From NCBI GenBank assembly GCA_963728785.1, contig CAVSKV010000003.1, forward strand, positions 120,547-184,546: DNA of 64,000 nucleotides, read 5' to 3'. The notes beneath the pieces are model-generated. The model saw only the letters and a program-made list of their open reading frames with translations, ran no database searches and was not told where the DNA came from. This document shows, piece after piece, positions 1 to 8,207 of the stretch. The translations under genes were made by a program, and so were the position numbers. How positions within the stretch are numbered: the first letter of the stretch is position 1; each line of letters starts with the position of its first letter. The DNA is from JAGWRI01 sp963728785. Its GTDB lineage: Bacteria > Gemmatimonadota > Gemmatimonadetes > Gemmatimonadales > Gemmatimonadaceae.

Positions 1-183
1 TTGATCGATCCGCTCGCCGGACTGCTCGTCAGTCCCACGATCGGAAGCCTGAACGCCGCGGCCAACGCCTTCACCGCGTTCGTGAACGATGCCGACGCGT
101 CGTTCCTCGCCCACCCACCGGCGGAATTCCAGGCTATTTACGCGACTCTGTTCGACCTGCTCAGCGCAGCGTACTCGCGTTAG
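1..183 (+). CDS. C-terminal end of an unidentified protein (cut by window edge)
   Basis: An open frame runs from the left edge to a TAG at 181-183 and encodes the last ~60 residues of a protein. It begins at a TTG at position 1, so the true start probably lies outside the window. The visible part is mildly hydrophobic and Ala-rich, with no recognisable motif or Cys/His cluster; I cannot assign a family. The strong hairpin 27 nt after the stop fits the end of a transcription unit. It could be a spurious frame, but high-GC codon usage and the downstream hairpin support a real gene. Confidence 0.45.
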   Translation: MIDPLAGLLVSPTIGSLNAAANAFTAFVNDADASFLAHPPAEFQAIYATLFDLLSAAYSR

Positions 184-209
184 CGGGCGGGCCCGCAGAT
201 CCATCGAAT

Positions 210-249
210 AGAACGGCGCCGCGTCGGAATCCCCCCGCGGCGCCGTTCT
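210..249. terminator. Bidirectional terminator-like hairpin
   Basis: Perfect inverted repeat: 14-bp arms at 210-223 and 236-249 with a 12-nt loop. It lies between two convergent genes. On the plus strand the tail is only mildly T-rich (ttccgctcgtt). It would serve both the truncated left gene and the leftward aminotransferase/ruv group. Confidence 0.6.
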
Positions 250-257
250 TCCGCTCG

Positions 258-1409
258 TTATCCGTTCATTCTGCCCAGCCGTTCCACCGCCCGCTCGAGC
301 GTTTCCAGCTTCTTGCAGAAGGCGAATCGCACGAGGTTGCGACCCGCGGCCGGGTCGTGATAGAAGCTCGATCCAGGCACGGTCGCCACGCCGATCTCCC
401 TGGCCATCCACTTGGCGAACGTCACGTCGTCATCGGCGCTGATATCTGAGAAGTCGGCCAGAATATAGTACGCCCCCTCCGGCACGCTGAACGTGAACCG
501 GGCCTCGCGCAGCGCCGGTACGATCAGGTCCCGCCGCTCGCGGTACTCCTGCGCCATGTGGTTGAAGTACCGGGCGTCGAACCGCATCCCCACCGCGCCT
601 GCCGCCTGGAGCGGCGCGGGCGCTCCCACGGTGAGAAAGTCGTGCACCTTGCGAATGGCGCCGGTCTGTTCGGGCGGCGCGATGGCATAACCCAGACGCC
701 AGCCGGTGCAGCTGAACGTCTTGGAGAGGCCGGAGATGGTGATCGTGCGCTCCCGCATGCCGGGCCACGTTGCCAGCACGTGGTGATCACCGGCGTAACG
801 GATGTGCTCGTAGATCTCATCGGTAATCGCCCAGACGTCGTGTTCGATGCACAGTTCAGCGATCAGGTCCATCTCGGCGCGCGTGAAGACACGCCCCGTC
901 GGGTTGTGCGGCGTATTGACGATGATTGCCTTGGTGCGCTCGCTGAAGGCGGCGCGCAGGCGGTCAGCGTCGAGCGTCCAGTCGGGGCGCTCGAGAGGGA
1001 CGAACACCGGTTTGGCGCCAGCCAGGATCGCGTCGGGACCGTAGTTCTCATAGTACGGCTCAATGACGATCACTTCGTCGCCCGGGTCGACGAGCGCCAT
1101 GAACACGCTGGCCATCGCCTCGGTGGCGCCGCACGTCACCGTGATCTCGCGCTCCGTGTCAACGTCCATGCCGTACCAACGACGGTACTTCTCCGCGATC
1201 GCCAGCCGCAGCAACGGGCTGCCCCAGGTGATGGCGTACTGGTTGATGTCCCCGTGGATCGCGACGCACGCGGCGTCCTTCATCGACGCCGGCATCGGGA
1301 AGTCGGGGAAGCCCTGGGAGAGGTTTACCGCTTCGTACAGGTTGGCGACGCGCGTCATCTCGCGGATGACCGACTCCGTGAACGTCGCCGTGCGCTGGGC
1401 TGCTCGCAC
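258..1409 (-). CDS. PLP-dependent class I/II aminotransferase (methionine/kynurenine aminotransferase-like)
   Basis: A 383-residue fold-type I aminotransferase. It should transfer an amino group from an amino acid to a 2-oxo acid in the cytosol. Visible landmarks are NTPHNPTG (165-172, PLP-contacting Asn), TDEIYEH (196-202) and SGLSKTF, whose Lys230 should form the Schiff base. The N-terminal VNLSQGFPDFP and the YAITWGSPLLR stretch resemble the YbdL/kynurenine aminotransferase subgroup, so methionine, glutamine or kynurenine are likely substrates; the exact one cannot be read from sequence. The GTG start at 1409 was chosen because GGAG lies 5 nt upstream; the open frame continues further upstream into ruvA without a better start. 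It sits 26 nt after ruvA on the same strand, so it is probably cotranscribed with yebC-ruvC-ruvA. Confidence 0.88.
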   Translation of the reverse strand: MRAAQRTATFTESVIREMTRVANLYEAVNLSQGFPDFPMPASMKDAACVAIHGDINQYAITWGSPLLRLAIAEKYRRWYGMDVDTEREITVTCGATEAMASVFMALVDPGDEVIVIEPYYENYGPDAILAGAKPVFVPLERPDWTLDADRLRAAFSERTKAIIVNTPHNPTGRVFTRAEMDLIAELCIEHDVWAITDEIYEHIRYAGDHHVLATWPGMRERTITISGLSKTFSCTGWRLGYAIAPPEQTGAIRKVHDFLTVGAPAPLQAAGAVGMRFDARYFNHMAQEYRERRDLIVPALREARFTFSVPEGAYYILADFSDISADDDVTFAKWMAREIGVATVPGSSFYHDPAAGRNLVRFAFCKKLETLERAVERLGRMNG

Positions 1410-1435
1410 TGGGGCTCCGGGGGGAAGTGTTTGGG

Positions 1436-2032
1436 CTAGCGCTTGACCACGGAAGCCAGGGCGCGGCGGATCAGATCGTGGGCCGGCATCCCGCGGCCGC
1501 CATCGTCGAGCGCGGCGCGCACTGCCTTCTCTGCATCGCCCGAGGCGTACCCGAGCGAGACCAGCGCGCGGATGGCGTCCTCGGACGCGGCACCTGCGGG
1601 GCGGGGCGCCGTAGCGTCTACGTCTAGACCGTCCAGCTTGTCCGCCAGATCGAGCACCATGCGCTCGGCCTTCTTGCGCCCGACACGCGGCACGCCCTGG
1701 AGCGTCAGCAGGTCCTTGGCCCGCAGCGCGACCACCAGACGCTCGGCCGTCAGGTGCGACACAAGCGCGAGGGCGAGGGCCGGCCCCACTCCGTTGGCGC
1801 TGAGCAGCAACTGGAACACCCGCCGCTCGAACGGCGACGCGAATCCGAACAACAGCCAGCCATCGTCCCGCACCACGAGCTGCGTGTGCAGTTGTACGGG
1901 GTCGCCGAGCTTCGGCAGGGTTTCGAACACGCCCAACGGGATGAGCAACTCGTAGCCCACTCCGCCGGGCGTCATCACGGTGATTCGGTCGAGCGCTTTG
2001 GCGGCCAGCGTGCCGGCGAGCTGGGCGATCAC
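1436..2032 (-). CDS. ruvA: Holliday junction branch migration protein RuvA
   Basis: A 198-residue RuvA, the usual family length. RuvA tetramers bind four-way DNA junctions and load the RuvB motor during recombinational repair. The N-terminal OB-fold domain starts MIAQLAGTLAAK and contains GGVGYELLIP. The middle helix-hairpin-helix region carries NGVGPALALALVS and GVPRVGRKKAERMVLDL. The C-terminal ~45 residues, after a Pro/Ala linker, form the small domain III that contacts RuvB. Its start overlaps the ruvC stop by 4 nt, so the two are translationally coupled. No ruvB is in this window. Confidence 0.96.
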   Translation of the reverse strand: MIAQLAGTLAAKALDRITVMTPGGVGYELLIPLGVFETLPKLGDPVQLHTQLVVRDDGWLLFGFASPFERRVFQLLLSANGVGPALALALVSHLTAERLVVALRAKDLLTLQGVPRVGRKKAERMVLDLADKLDGLDVDATAPRPAGAASEDAIRALVSLGYASGDAEKAVRAALDDGGRGMPAHDLIRRALASVVKR

Positions 2033-2538
2033 GGCCGGGCCTCAGGTACGGCGGTGAGCCTGGCCACGCGGGCGCCCATGATGCACGCCAGGGCCGCCGC
2101 CACGCCATCGGCGGCGTCGTTCGGCTGAGGCGGTGCCGTAAGCCGCAACAGCCGGGTCACCATGAATTGCACCTGCTCCTTGGTGGCGCCGCCCCGCCCC
2201 ACGACGGCCTTCTTGATCTCGGCGGGGGGGAATTCGTGAATTGCCACGGCGCGCTGCTCACCGGCCAGGAGCACGACCCCCCGCGCGTGGCCGAGCACGA
2301 TCGTCGTGCGCACGTTCCGGGCGTAAAACACGTCCTCCACCGCCATCGCGTCGGGGCGGTGCCGGTCCAGCAACTCGATGATTCCTTCATAGATCTCACG
2401 CAACCGCGCCGGCAGGGGATCCCTGGCCTTCGCGCGCAGCACGCCGCACTCGACGAGCGTCGGGGGACGGGTGCCGTCTCTGCGCACGACCCCGTAGCCG
2501 GTCTGCGCCGTGCCGGGGTCGATGCCGAGGACCACCAC
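2029..2538 (-). CDS. ruvC: Crossover junction endodeoxyribonuclease RuvC
   Basis: A 169-residue RuvC, the Mg-dependent resolvase that cuts Holliday junctions symmetrically. The four acidic active-site residues are visible: Asp7 in LGIDPGT, Glu68 in AVEDVFY, and Asp141 and Asp144 in PNDAADG. The GTG start at 2538 shares one base with the yebC TAG stop, and the gene end overlaps ruvA by 4 nt. The order yebC-ruvC-ruvA is widely conserved in bacteria. No frame break is seen. Confidence 0.96.
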   Translation of the reverse strand: MVVLGIDPGTAQTGYGVVRRDGTRPPTLVECGVLRAKARDPLPARLREIYEGIIELLDRHRPDAMAVEDVFYARNVRTTIVLGHARGVVLLAGEQRAVAIHEFPPAEIKKAVVGRGGATKEQVQFMVTRLLRLTAPPQPNDAADGVAAALACIMGARVARLTAVPEARP

Positions 2539-3287
2539 TATCCGGCGTTCGCCAGATCGGCGACGTCCATGTCGAAGTTGGCCCAGACCTTCTGCACGTC
2601 GTCCATCGCTTCCAGATCCTCGAGAAGCTTGAGCAGCTGTTCGGCGGTCTTGCCCTCGACCTTTACCGTGTTCTGGGGCACCATCACCACGGGCTCCGAC
2701 TCGGCGATCTCGATGCCTTTGGCTTCGATGGCCTCCTTCACCCCGTGGAACGCGGCCGGTTCGGTGGTCACGACGTACACGTCACCATCGCGTGCGAAGT
2801 CCTCGGCGCCCCCCTCGAGGGCCGCCTCCAATGCCTTGTCCTCACTGTACCTCGCCGCGTCGATGGTCAGCTGTCCCTTCTTGTCGAACATCCAGGCCAC
2901 CGAGTTCTGAGCGCCGACGTTCCCGCCGCCCCGCGACATCGTATGCCGCACGTCGGCCACCGTACGCGTGGGGTTGTCGGTGAGGGCGGCAATCATGATC
3001 GCCACGCCGCCTGGCCCATAGCCCTCATACATCAGTTCCTGGTAGTCCACGCCCTCGAGCTCGCCCGTTCCCTTCTTCACAGCCCGCTCGATGTTCTCCT
3101 TAGGCATGGAGTTCTGACGTGCCGTCTCGATCGCGGTGCGCAGTCGCGCGTTGCCACCCGGATCGCCGCCGCCCTGCTTGGCGGCGATGGTGATTTCACG
3201 AATGAGCTTCGTGAACAGCGCTCCGCGCTTGGCGTCGGTAGCCGCCTTGTAATGCTTGATCTGCTTCCATTTACTGTGGCCAGCCAT
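2538..3287 (-). CDS. yebC: YebC/PmpR family protein
   Basis: A 249-residue YebC-family protein. The family was described as DNA-binding regulators (PmpR); more recent work links members to relief of ribosome stalling, so the role here is not certain. The N-terminus MAGHSKWKQIKHYKAATDA is the family hallmark, followed by RTAIETARQNSMPKENIERA and the YEGYGPGG motif. The ATG at 3287 starts exactly at MAGHSKW; the frame is open 51 codons further upstream but lacks conservation. It is the first gene of the yebC-ruvC-ruvA unit, with a promoter at 3332-3360, and lacks a clear Shine-Dalgarno. Confidence 0.95.
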   Translation of the reverse strand: MAGHSKWKQIKHYKAATDAKRGALFTKLIREITIAAKQGGGDPGGNARLRTAIETARQNSMPKENIERAVKKGTGELEGVDYQELMYEGYGPGGVAIMIAALTDNPTRTVADVRHTMSRGGGNVGAQNSVAWMFDKKGQLTIDAARYSEDKALEAALEGGAEDFARDGDVYVVTTEPAAFHGVKEAIEAKGIEIAESEPVVMVPQNTVKVEGKTAEQLLKLLEDLEAMDDVQKVWANFDMDVADLANAG

Positions 3288-3331
3288 CGGCAACTCGCGG
3301 GCGGAAGAACGACGAGAGGGGACAGGTTGCC

Positions 3332-3360
3332 AATATAGCCCGCGCCGGCGGGGCGGCCAA
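3332..3360 (-). promoter_or_regulatory. Promoter for yebC-ruvC-ruvA
   Basis: On the minus strand TTGGCC (3355-3360) is followed after exactly 17 nt by TATATT (3332-3337). This fits a sigma-70-type promoter and predicts a ~35-40 nt leader before the yebC ATG at 3287. Confidence 0.5.
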
Positions 3361-3400
3361 CGCCGCGCCCAAGCCTGGCTTCGATCGCCGCAAATGCCTC

Positions 3401-4252
3401 CTACCGATCGGGATCCATCATGTCTTCGAACCGCATCCATTGCGCGTAGAAGTACAGATCGATGTATCCGGTGCCGCCGTTCCGATTCTTGCGAACCAGG
3501 AGCTCGGTGGCGCCTTCGATCTCGCGCCGCGGGTCGTACATGCCTTCGCGGAAGAGCGCCAGGATCACATCAGCGTGGTGCGCGACCGCGCCCAGCGCGC
3601 CGAAGTCGGCGAGTTGGGGGCGCCGGTCTTCTCGAGGAACGAGCCCCGGGAGCTGGGCGGTCGTGAGCAGGGCGACATTCAGGCGGAGCGCCAGCGTCTT
3701 GAGCTCGAGCACTGCCTGAGCCACCTCCTCGTCGCGGCCGCGGGCGCCCGTGACGAGTGACTCGACGGGGTCCACAACCACGAACTCGGTTGCGGGTCGG
3801 GTGTCGAGGGCGGCGGTGAAGGCGGCGATACCACCTGCGGGAAGCCGATCGAGCGCCGGCAACGCATCGCGGAGCCGCACGGCGGCGGCCCCAACGGAGG
3901 CGCGGCTGCGCTCGTCAAGAGTACCCTGGCGCAGATCGTCGATTCGCACACGTCCCTCGATGGCCAGTGCGCGTTCCATGACGCGCTGCGAAGTCATCTC
4001 GCCGGTGTAAAAGGCGGTGCTCGCGCCACCCTGTGCTGCCCGCAGCGCGATCGCGAGCGCGAGCGCCGACTTGCCGCTCGCGACGTCGCCCCCGAGCACC
4101 AGCAGATCTCCGCGGCGGAGTCCCCCGCCGAGCATATGATCGATGCTCGGGAAACCGCTCGGCACCGTGTTCACTGCCGGACCGCCGTCGGCGATCGCGT
4201 CGACGCGCGACAGCAATTGCGAGATGGGTGAGATGTCCGTGATCCTAGCCAT
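3401..4252 (-). CDS. DnaB-like helicase C-terminal domain (RecA-fold) ATPase without the DnaB N-domain
   Basis: A 283-residue protein that is essentially only the RecA-like ATPase core of DnaB-type replicative helicases. The Walker A motif is GGDVASGKS (54-62). A DnaB-like glutamate follows in FYTGEMTSQRVMERAL (about 81-96), the Walker B-like strand is EFVVVDPVESL (~160), and the C-terminal part has the VRKNRNGGTGYIDLYF motif typical of DnaB (usually KNRNGPTG). The N-terminal DnaG-binding domain and linker helix are absent, so it is unlikely to be the main replicative helicase. It may be a diverged accessory helicase or KaiC/RadA-like ATPase. It is expressed alone: a promoter -10 box lies 5 nt upstream of the ATG, with no Shine-Dalgarno. 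Confidence 0.82.
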   Translation of the reverse strand: MARITDISPISQLLSRVDAIADGGPAVNTVPSGFPSIDHMLGGGLRRGDLLVLGGDVASGKSALALAIALRAAQGGASTAFYTGEMTSQRVMERALAIEGRVRIDDLRQGTLDERSRASVGAAAVRLRDALPALDRLPAGGIAAFTAALDTRPATEFVVVDPVESLVTGARGRDEEVAQAVLELKTLALRLNVALLTTAQLPGLVPREDRRPQLADFGALGAVAHHADVILALFREGMYDPRREIEGATELLVRKNRNGGTGYIDLYFYAQWMRFEDMMDPDR

Positions 4253-4257
4253 GCGAG

Positions 4258-4287
4258 ATCATAAGTGTGCACCCGGCGCCGTGACCA
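4258..4287 (-). promoter_or_regulatory. Leaderless-type promoter of the DnaB-like gene
   Basis: Minus strand: TGGTCA (4282-4287), 18-nt spacer, TATGAT (4258-4263), then only 5 nt before the ATG at 4252. Transcription would start at or next to the start codon. Confidence 0.5.
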
Positions 4288-4299
4288 AACAGCATAGTG

Positions 4300-4743
4300 T
4301 TATCCCGCAAGAACTTGCATCAGTCGATCCAGTTCTGAACGTGAGGCCGAATCGAGGTAACTCGCGGTGACAGCGATCACCGAAGCAAGCGGCGCCCGCA
4401 TTGTGGCTGGGTCGTCGCTGGTGGTTGCGTCAATGAGTTTGGCCACCGGAGCCCTGACACCGGCGGGCACCGCGAGGGCCGCGAGCCAGGCCCGCGCTCC
4501 CCGGGCGCGGGCCTGACGCAACGAGGGCGGAACGGCGCTGCCGGTCGTGTCCATGGCGTCGCGGGCCAGACGGGCCCCCATGAAGCAGGCCAGGATCGCT
4601 TCGCGCGCCCCGCCGAGTGGGGCGCGCCCCGCCAGGGCGGCGAGGGCCGGACAGGGAAAGGCCGCGGGGATGACGGCGTAGGGTGGAAGCGCAGCGAGCA
4701 CAGGGTGAATCTGCGGCGTGATCGCCGGCATCGCCAGCGACAT
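4300..4743 (-). CDS. Hypothetical Ala-rich protein (147 residues)
   Basis: I do not recognise this protein. It is Ala-rich and probably all helical, with no signal peptide, no Cys and no clear membrane segment. The frame starts with ATG at 4743, directly facing the PorX-like gene at 4792. A TAAAAT box on the minus strand (4767-4772, 21-26 nt before the ATG as read leftward) could serve as its -10. The composition (Leu/Ala-Arg amphipathic stretches such as REAILACFMGARLARDAM) suggests a cytosolic helical bundle. Codon use resembles the neighbours, supporting a real gene. It lies just upstream of the DnaB-like gene on the same strand, which has its own promoter. Confidence 0.5.
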   Translation of the reverse strand: MSLAMPAITPQIHPVLAALPPYAVIPAAFPCPALAALAGRAPLGGAREAILACFMGARLARDAMDTTGSAVPPSLRQARARGARAWLAALAVPAGVRAPVAKLIDATTSDDPATMRAPLASVIAVTASYLDSASRSELDRLMQVLAG

Positions 4744-4754
4744 GCCGCAGTCCG

Positions 4755-4783
4755 TTGCTCGCCCATTTTAGGACGGCTACATT
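4755..4783 (+). promoter_or_regulatory. Leaderless-type promoter of the PorX-like operon
   Basis: TTGCTC (4755-4760), a 17-nt spacer, TACATT (4778-4783), then 8 nt to the ATG at 4792. The predicted 5' leader is 0-3 nt. There is no Shine-Dalgarno before this ATG. Confidence 0.55.
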
Positions 4784-4791
4784 CCGCAGAC

Positions 4792-6354
4792 ATGGCGCAC
4801 CAGGCGAAATCCGTCCTCTGGGTGGACGACGAGGCGGAGTTGCTGGAACCACACCGCATGTTCTTGCGGGACAAAGGTTTCCACGTTGAGACGGCGAGCA
4901 ATGCAGACGACGCCGCGGAGATGGTGCGGCGGCGGACGTTCGACCTCGTCCTGCTGGACGAGCAGATGCCGGGTAAGCGCGGCATCGAGGCCTACCGCGA
5001 ACTCCGCGAAATCGATCCCAACGTGGCCATCGTCATGGTCACCAAGAGCGAAGAGGACGAGACGCTCAACGAAGCGCTGGGCGCCGACATGACCGAGTAC
5101 CTTGTCAAGCCGGTCACGCCGCGGCAGGTGTACGCTCTGGTCACGCGGCTCGTCGAAGGTCCGCGCATCAGGCATCAGGCCCTGGCCCGCCGGTTCGTGG
5201 AGCGCTTTCGCGACCTCCAGTTGGAGTCGCTGCGCGTGCTCGACTGGCGGGGGTGGATCGACCGATACCAGGAACTCACGCAGTGGGATCTCGACCTCGC
5301 GGCGGCCGGGGAGGTCGGGCTTTACGAGTCGTTGCGGGGGCTGTACCCAGAGTTCAGGCGCGAGTTCGCGCACTACATGCAGCGCGCCTATCCCGACTGG
5401 CTCGCCCAGCTCGACGGCGACCGCCCGCCGCTGAGCATCGACATCGTTTCCGAGTTCGTCCTGCCGGTACTGGAGCACGACCGCGGCGTGCTATACGTGG
5501 TCGTGGATTGCCTGCGACTGGACCAATGGAAGGTGATCGAGCCGATCATCGCCCAGTCGTTCGAGGTGGAGACGACGCACTACTTCTCCGTGCTGCCGAC
5601 GGCCACGCCGTTCGCGCGGAACGCGCTGTTCAGCGGGCTCTTTCCTGCCGAGATCGAGGCCCGGTTCCCGCAGTGGTGGGGCGAGCGCGACGACGAGTCG
5701 CTCAACGCGCACGAGCGCGAGTTGCTCGAAGCGCAGCTGGACGACCTGCACAAGCGCGTTCCGGTGCGCTATGAGAAGATCAACACCACGCTCGACGCCA
5801 ACGACCTGGAACGCCGACTGTCCAACGCCATCGCGCCGGAAGGGATCAGCGCCTTCGTGTTCAATTTCATCGACCTGCTCACCCACGGCCGATCGGAGTC
5901 GGCGATTCTCTACGAGGTGGCGCGCGATGAGATCGCCCTGCGCCAGCTCACGCACCAGTGGTTTCTGCGGTCGCCGCTCCTCGCCGTGCTCAAGGAGGCG
6001 GCGCGGCGGGGGCTCAAGGTGCTGCTGACGAGCGATCACGGCTCCATCCACTGCAACTCGCCGGCCACGGTGTTCGCCAAGCGGGACGCCACGCCGCACT
6101 TGCGTTACAAGTTCGGTGAGGATCTGCGCGCCGAGCACCCGGAACAGGCGTTGCTCTTCCGGCGCGAGGACGCCCTCAAGTTGCCGCGCCGTGGGCTCGG
6201 CGCGAACACGTTGCTCGCCACCGGCGACTGCTTCTTCGTGTATCCCACCAAGCTCCGCGAATATCAGAGCCGCTACCGCGGCTCGTTCCTGCACGGCGGG
6301 GTGACGCCCGAGGAGTGCATCCTGCCGGTGTCCCTGCTCACGCCGCGCCGCTGA
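4792..6354 (+). CDS. PorX-like response regulator with PglZ/alkaline-phosphatase-superfamily effector domain
   Basis: A 520-residue two-domain protein. Residues 5-125 are a receiver domain: Asp12/Asp13 acidic pocket, phospho-acceptor Asp56 in DLVLLDEQMP, Thr84, and Lys106 in EYLVKPVTP. Residues ~130-220 are a helical linker. Residues ~225-520 form a PglZ-type hydrolase with likely metal ligands in VVVDCLRLD (Asp239), NFIDLLTHGR (Asp361, His365), TSDHGS (Asp415, His416) and FLHGG (His501). This is the architecture of PorX, which in Bacteroidota controls the type IX secretion system and cleaves oligonucleotides. No PorY-like kinase or T9SS gene is nearby, so the T9SS link is not implied here. 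Its stop overlaps the start of the MsbA-like gene (TGATG), making it first in a coupled five-gene operon. The ATG at 4792 follows a promoter rather than an RBS. Confidence 0.88.
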   Translation: MAHQAKSVLWVDDEAELLEPHRMFLRDKGFHVETASNADDAAEMVRRRTFDLVLLDEQMPGKRGIEAYRELREIDPNVAIVMVTKSEEDETLNEALGADMTEYLVKPVTPRQVYALVTRLVEGPRIRHQALARRFVERFRDLQLESLRVLDWRGWIDRYQELTQWDLDLAAAGEVGLYESLRGLYPEFRREFAHYMQRAYPDWLAQLDGDRPPLSIDIVSEFVLPVLEHDRGVLYVVVDCLRLDQWKVIEPIIAQSFEVETTHYFSVLPTATPFARNALFSGLFPAEIEARFPQWWGERDDESLNAHERELLEAQLDDLHKRVPVRYEKINTTLDANDLERRLSNAIAPEGISAFVFNFIDLLTHGRSESAILYEVARDEIALRQLTHQWFLRSPLLAVLKEAARRGLKVLLTSDHGSIHCNSPATVFAKRDATPHLRYKFGEDLRAEHPEQALLFRREDALKLPRRGLGANTLLATGDCFFVYPTKLREYQSRYRGSFLHGGVTPEECILPVSLLTPRR

Positions 6355-8207
6355 TGCGCCTGTATCGGCGGCTCCTTGGCTTCCTGCGCCCGCACTGGTG
6401 GCGCATGGCGGGAACGATCGGCAGCAGCATCGTGGCGGCCGGGCTCGACGCGTTCTCGTTCACGCTGCTCATCCCGTTCCTGAATTCGCTGTTCCATCAG
6501 TCCACGCTCAGCCCGCCGTCGGGCCTCATCCGGTCGCTGCAGGACCGAATGGTGGGCACGTTCCTCGACCCGGCCAAACCGCTGCCGTCGCTCGAAGCGA
6601 TGATCGTCGCCATCGTGATCATCGTGGCGGTGAAAAACGTGTTCGTCTGGATCGGGGGGCAGCTCGGCGCGGCGCTGCAGGAGCTGGTCACCCGCGACCT
6701 GCGCGATCGCGTGTTCACGCACCTGCAGCGCCTCCCACTTGGCTATTTCCAGCGCACCAAGACTGGCCAGGTCATTTCCAAAGTCCTCTCCGACACGGAA
6801 CAGACCAAGGCGCTGATAACCGAGGTGGTCACCAAGAGCATCCAGAATGCCGCGCAAATCGTGGCCACGGTGCTCGTGCTCCTCTACATTTCGCCCTGGC
6901 TCACGCTGCTGTCGCTGGTCGTCGCCCCGCTGCTCACTCTGGCGCTGCAACCCATTCTCCACCGGCTGCGCCGGGCCTACCGGCAGCTGCGCAACGACTA
7001 CGGCGAGATCACGAGCGTGCTGCAGGAAGTGGTGAGCGGCATCCGGCTGGTCAAGTCGTTCGGCGCCGAGCCGTACGAGGACGGCCGGTTCACCGACGCC
7101 AACCACCGTTATTCCGGCGGCATGGTTCGCGTGGCCCGCATGGCGGTGCTGTCGCAGCCGCTCACCGAGGTGATCGGCACCAGCGTGGCCGTGGTCATCC
7201 TGTGGATCGGCGCCAGAGAGGTGCTGGCCCCCACGCCGGCGCTCGACGGCGCCACGCTCATCACGTTCATGATCCTGGTGATGCGGCTGCTGCCGCCGCT
7301 CAAGCAGCTGTCCCAAATGCCGACCACGGCGCAGCAGTCGATGGCCGCCGCCGAGCGGCTGTTTGGCGTGCTCGACCAGCCCACCGAAGCGGCCACCGAC
7401 CAGGGCACCGTGCAGGCGCTGGAGTTCCGCGACCGCATCACGTTCGAGCGCGTCGCGTTCGCTTACGACCACGAGCCGGTGCTCACAGACATCAGCTTCT
7501 CGGCCCGCAAGGGCGCGATCGTCGCGCTCGTGGGGCCGAGCGGGGCGGGCAAGAGCACCCTCGTGGACCTCATCCCGCGCTTCTACGAGCCGACCGCGGG
7601 GCGCATCCTGCTGGACGGTGTCGACACACGCGAGATCACGCTCGAGTCCCTCCGCGCGCTCACCGGTATCGTGAGCCAGGACACCGTGCTGTTCAACGAC
7701 ACGGTGCGCCGGAACATTGCCTATGGCGCCGGTGACCGGTACACGGACGCCGAGGTCGAAGCCGCGGCCCGCGCCGCCAACGCCCACCGCTTCATCGCCG
7801 AATTGCCGCAGGGGTACGACACGGTGCTGGGCGAACGCGGAACACGGCTCTCCGGCGGGCAACGCCAGCGCATCGCGATCGCCCGCGCGCTGCTCACCGA
7901 CCCCCCGGTCCTGATTCTCGACGAAGCGACATCGGCGCTCGACACCGAGTCCGAGCGCCTCGTCCAGGAAGCAATCGACCGCCTGCTCGCCGGCCGTACG
8001 GTGTTCGTCATCGCGCACCGCCTGTCGACGATCACCCACGCCAGCCAGATCCTGGTGCTCGACCGCGGGCGCATTGTGGAGCGCGGCACGCACGATGAGT
8101 TGCTCGCCCTGCGGGGCGCGTACCACCGCCTGCACGCCCTGCAATTCCGCGACGACCGCGCGCCGGCGCCGGTGACGGGCATCCAGATCGCTGCCGCCGA
8201 CGCATGA
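6354..8207 (+). CDS. MsbA-like ABC exporter (fused membrane and ATPase domains)
   Basis: A 617-residue type IV ABC exporter half-transporter. About residues 15-300 hold six membrane segments (the first in IGSSIVAAGLDAFSFTLLIPFL), and about 350-600 hold the ATPase domain, with Walker A GPSGAGKST near residue 393, signature LSGGQRQR, Walker B VLILDEATSALD and H-loop IAHRLST. Placed directly before an LpxL-type lipid A acyltransferase, it most likely flips lipid A-core or a related lipid across the inner membrane, as MsbA does. A multidrug role cannot be excluded. The ATG at 6354 shares one base with the upstream TGA; the gene end overlaps the next by 4 nt. Confidence 0.88.
   Translation: MRLYRRLLGFLRPHWWRMAGTIGSSIVAAGLDAFSFTLLIPFLNSLFHQSTLSPPSGLIRSLQDRMVGTFLDPAKPLPSLEAMIVAIVIIVAVKNVFVWIGGQLGAALQELVTRDLRDRVFTHLQRLPLGYFQRTKTGQVISKVLSDTEQTKALITEVVTKSIQNAAQIVATVLVLLYISPWLTLLSLVVAPLLTLALQPILHRLRRAYRQLRNDYGEITSVLQEVVSGIRLVKSFGAEPYEDGRFTDANHRYSGGMVRVARMAVLSQPLTEVIGTSVAVVILWIGAREVLAPTPALDGATLITFMILVMRLLPPLKQLSQMPTTAQQSMAAAERLFGVLDQPTEAATDQGTVQALEFRDRITFERVAFAYDHEPVLTDISFSARKGAIVALVGPSGAGKSTLVDLIPRFYEPTAGRILLDGVDTREITLESLRALTGIVSQDTVLFNDTVRRNIAYGAGDRYTDAEVEAAARAANAHRFIAELPQGYDTVLGERGTRLSGGQRQRIAIARALLTDPPVLILDEATSALDTESERLVQEAIDRLLAGRTVFVIAHRLSTITHASQILVLDRGRIVERGTHDELLALRGAYHRLHALQFRDDRAPAPVTGIQIAAADA

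Noticed and set aside
1410..2108. Upstream extension of the aminotransferase frame across ruvA
   Set aside because: It is Arg/Pro/Ala-rich and covers well-conserved ruvA; the GTG at 1409 has a good RBS.
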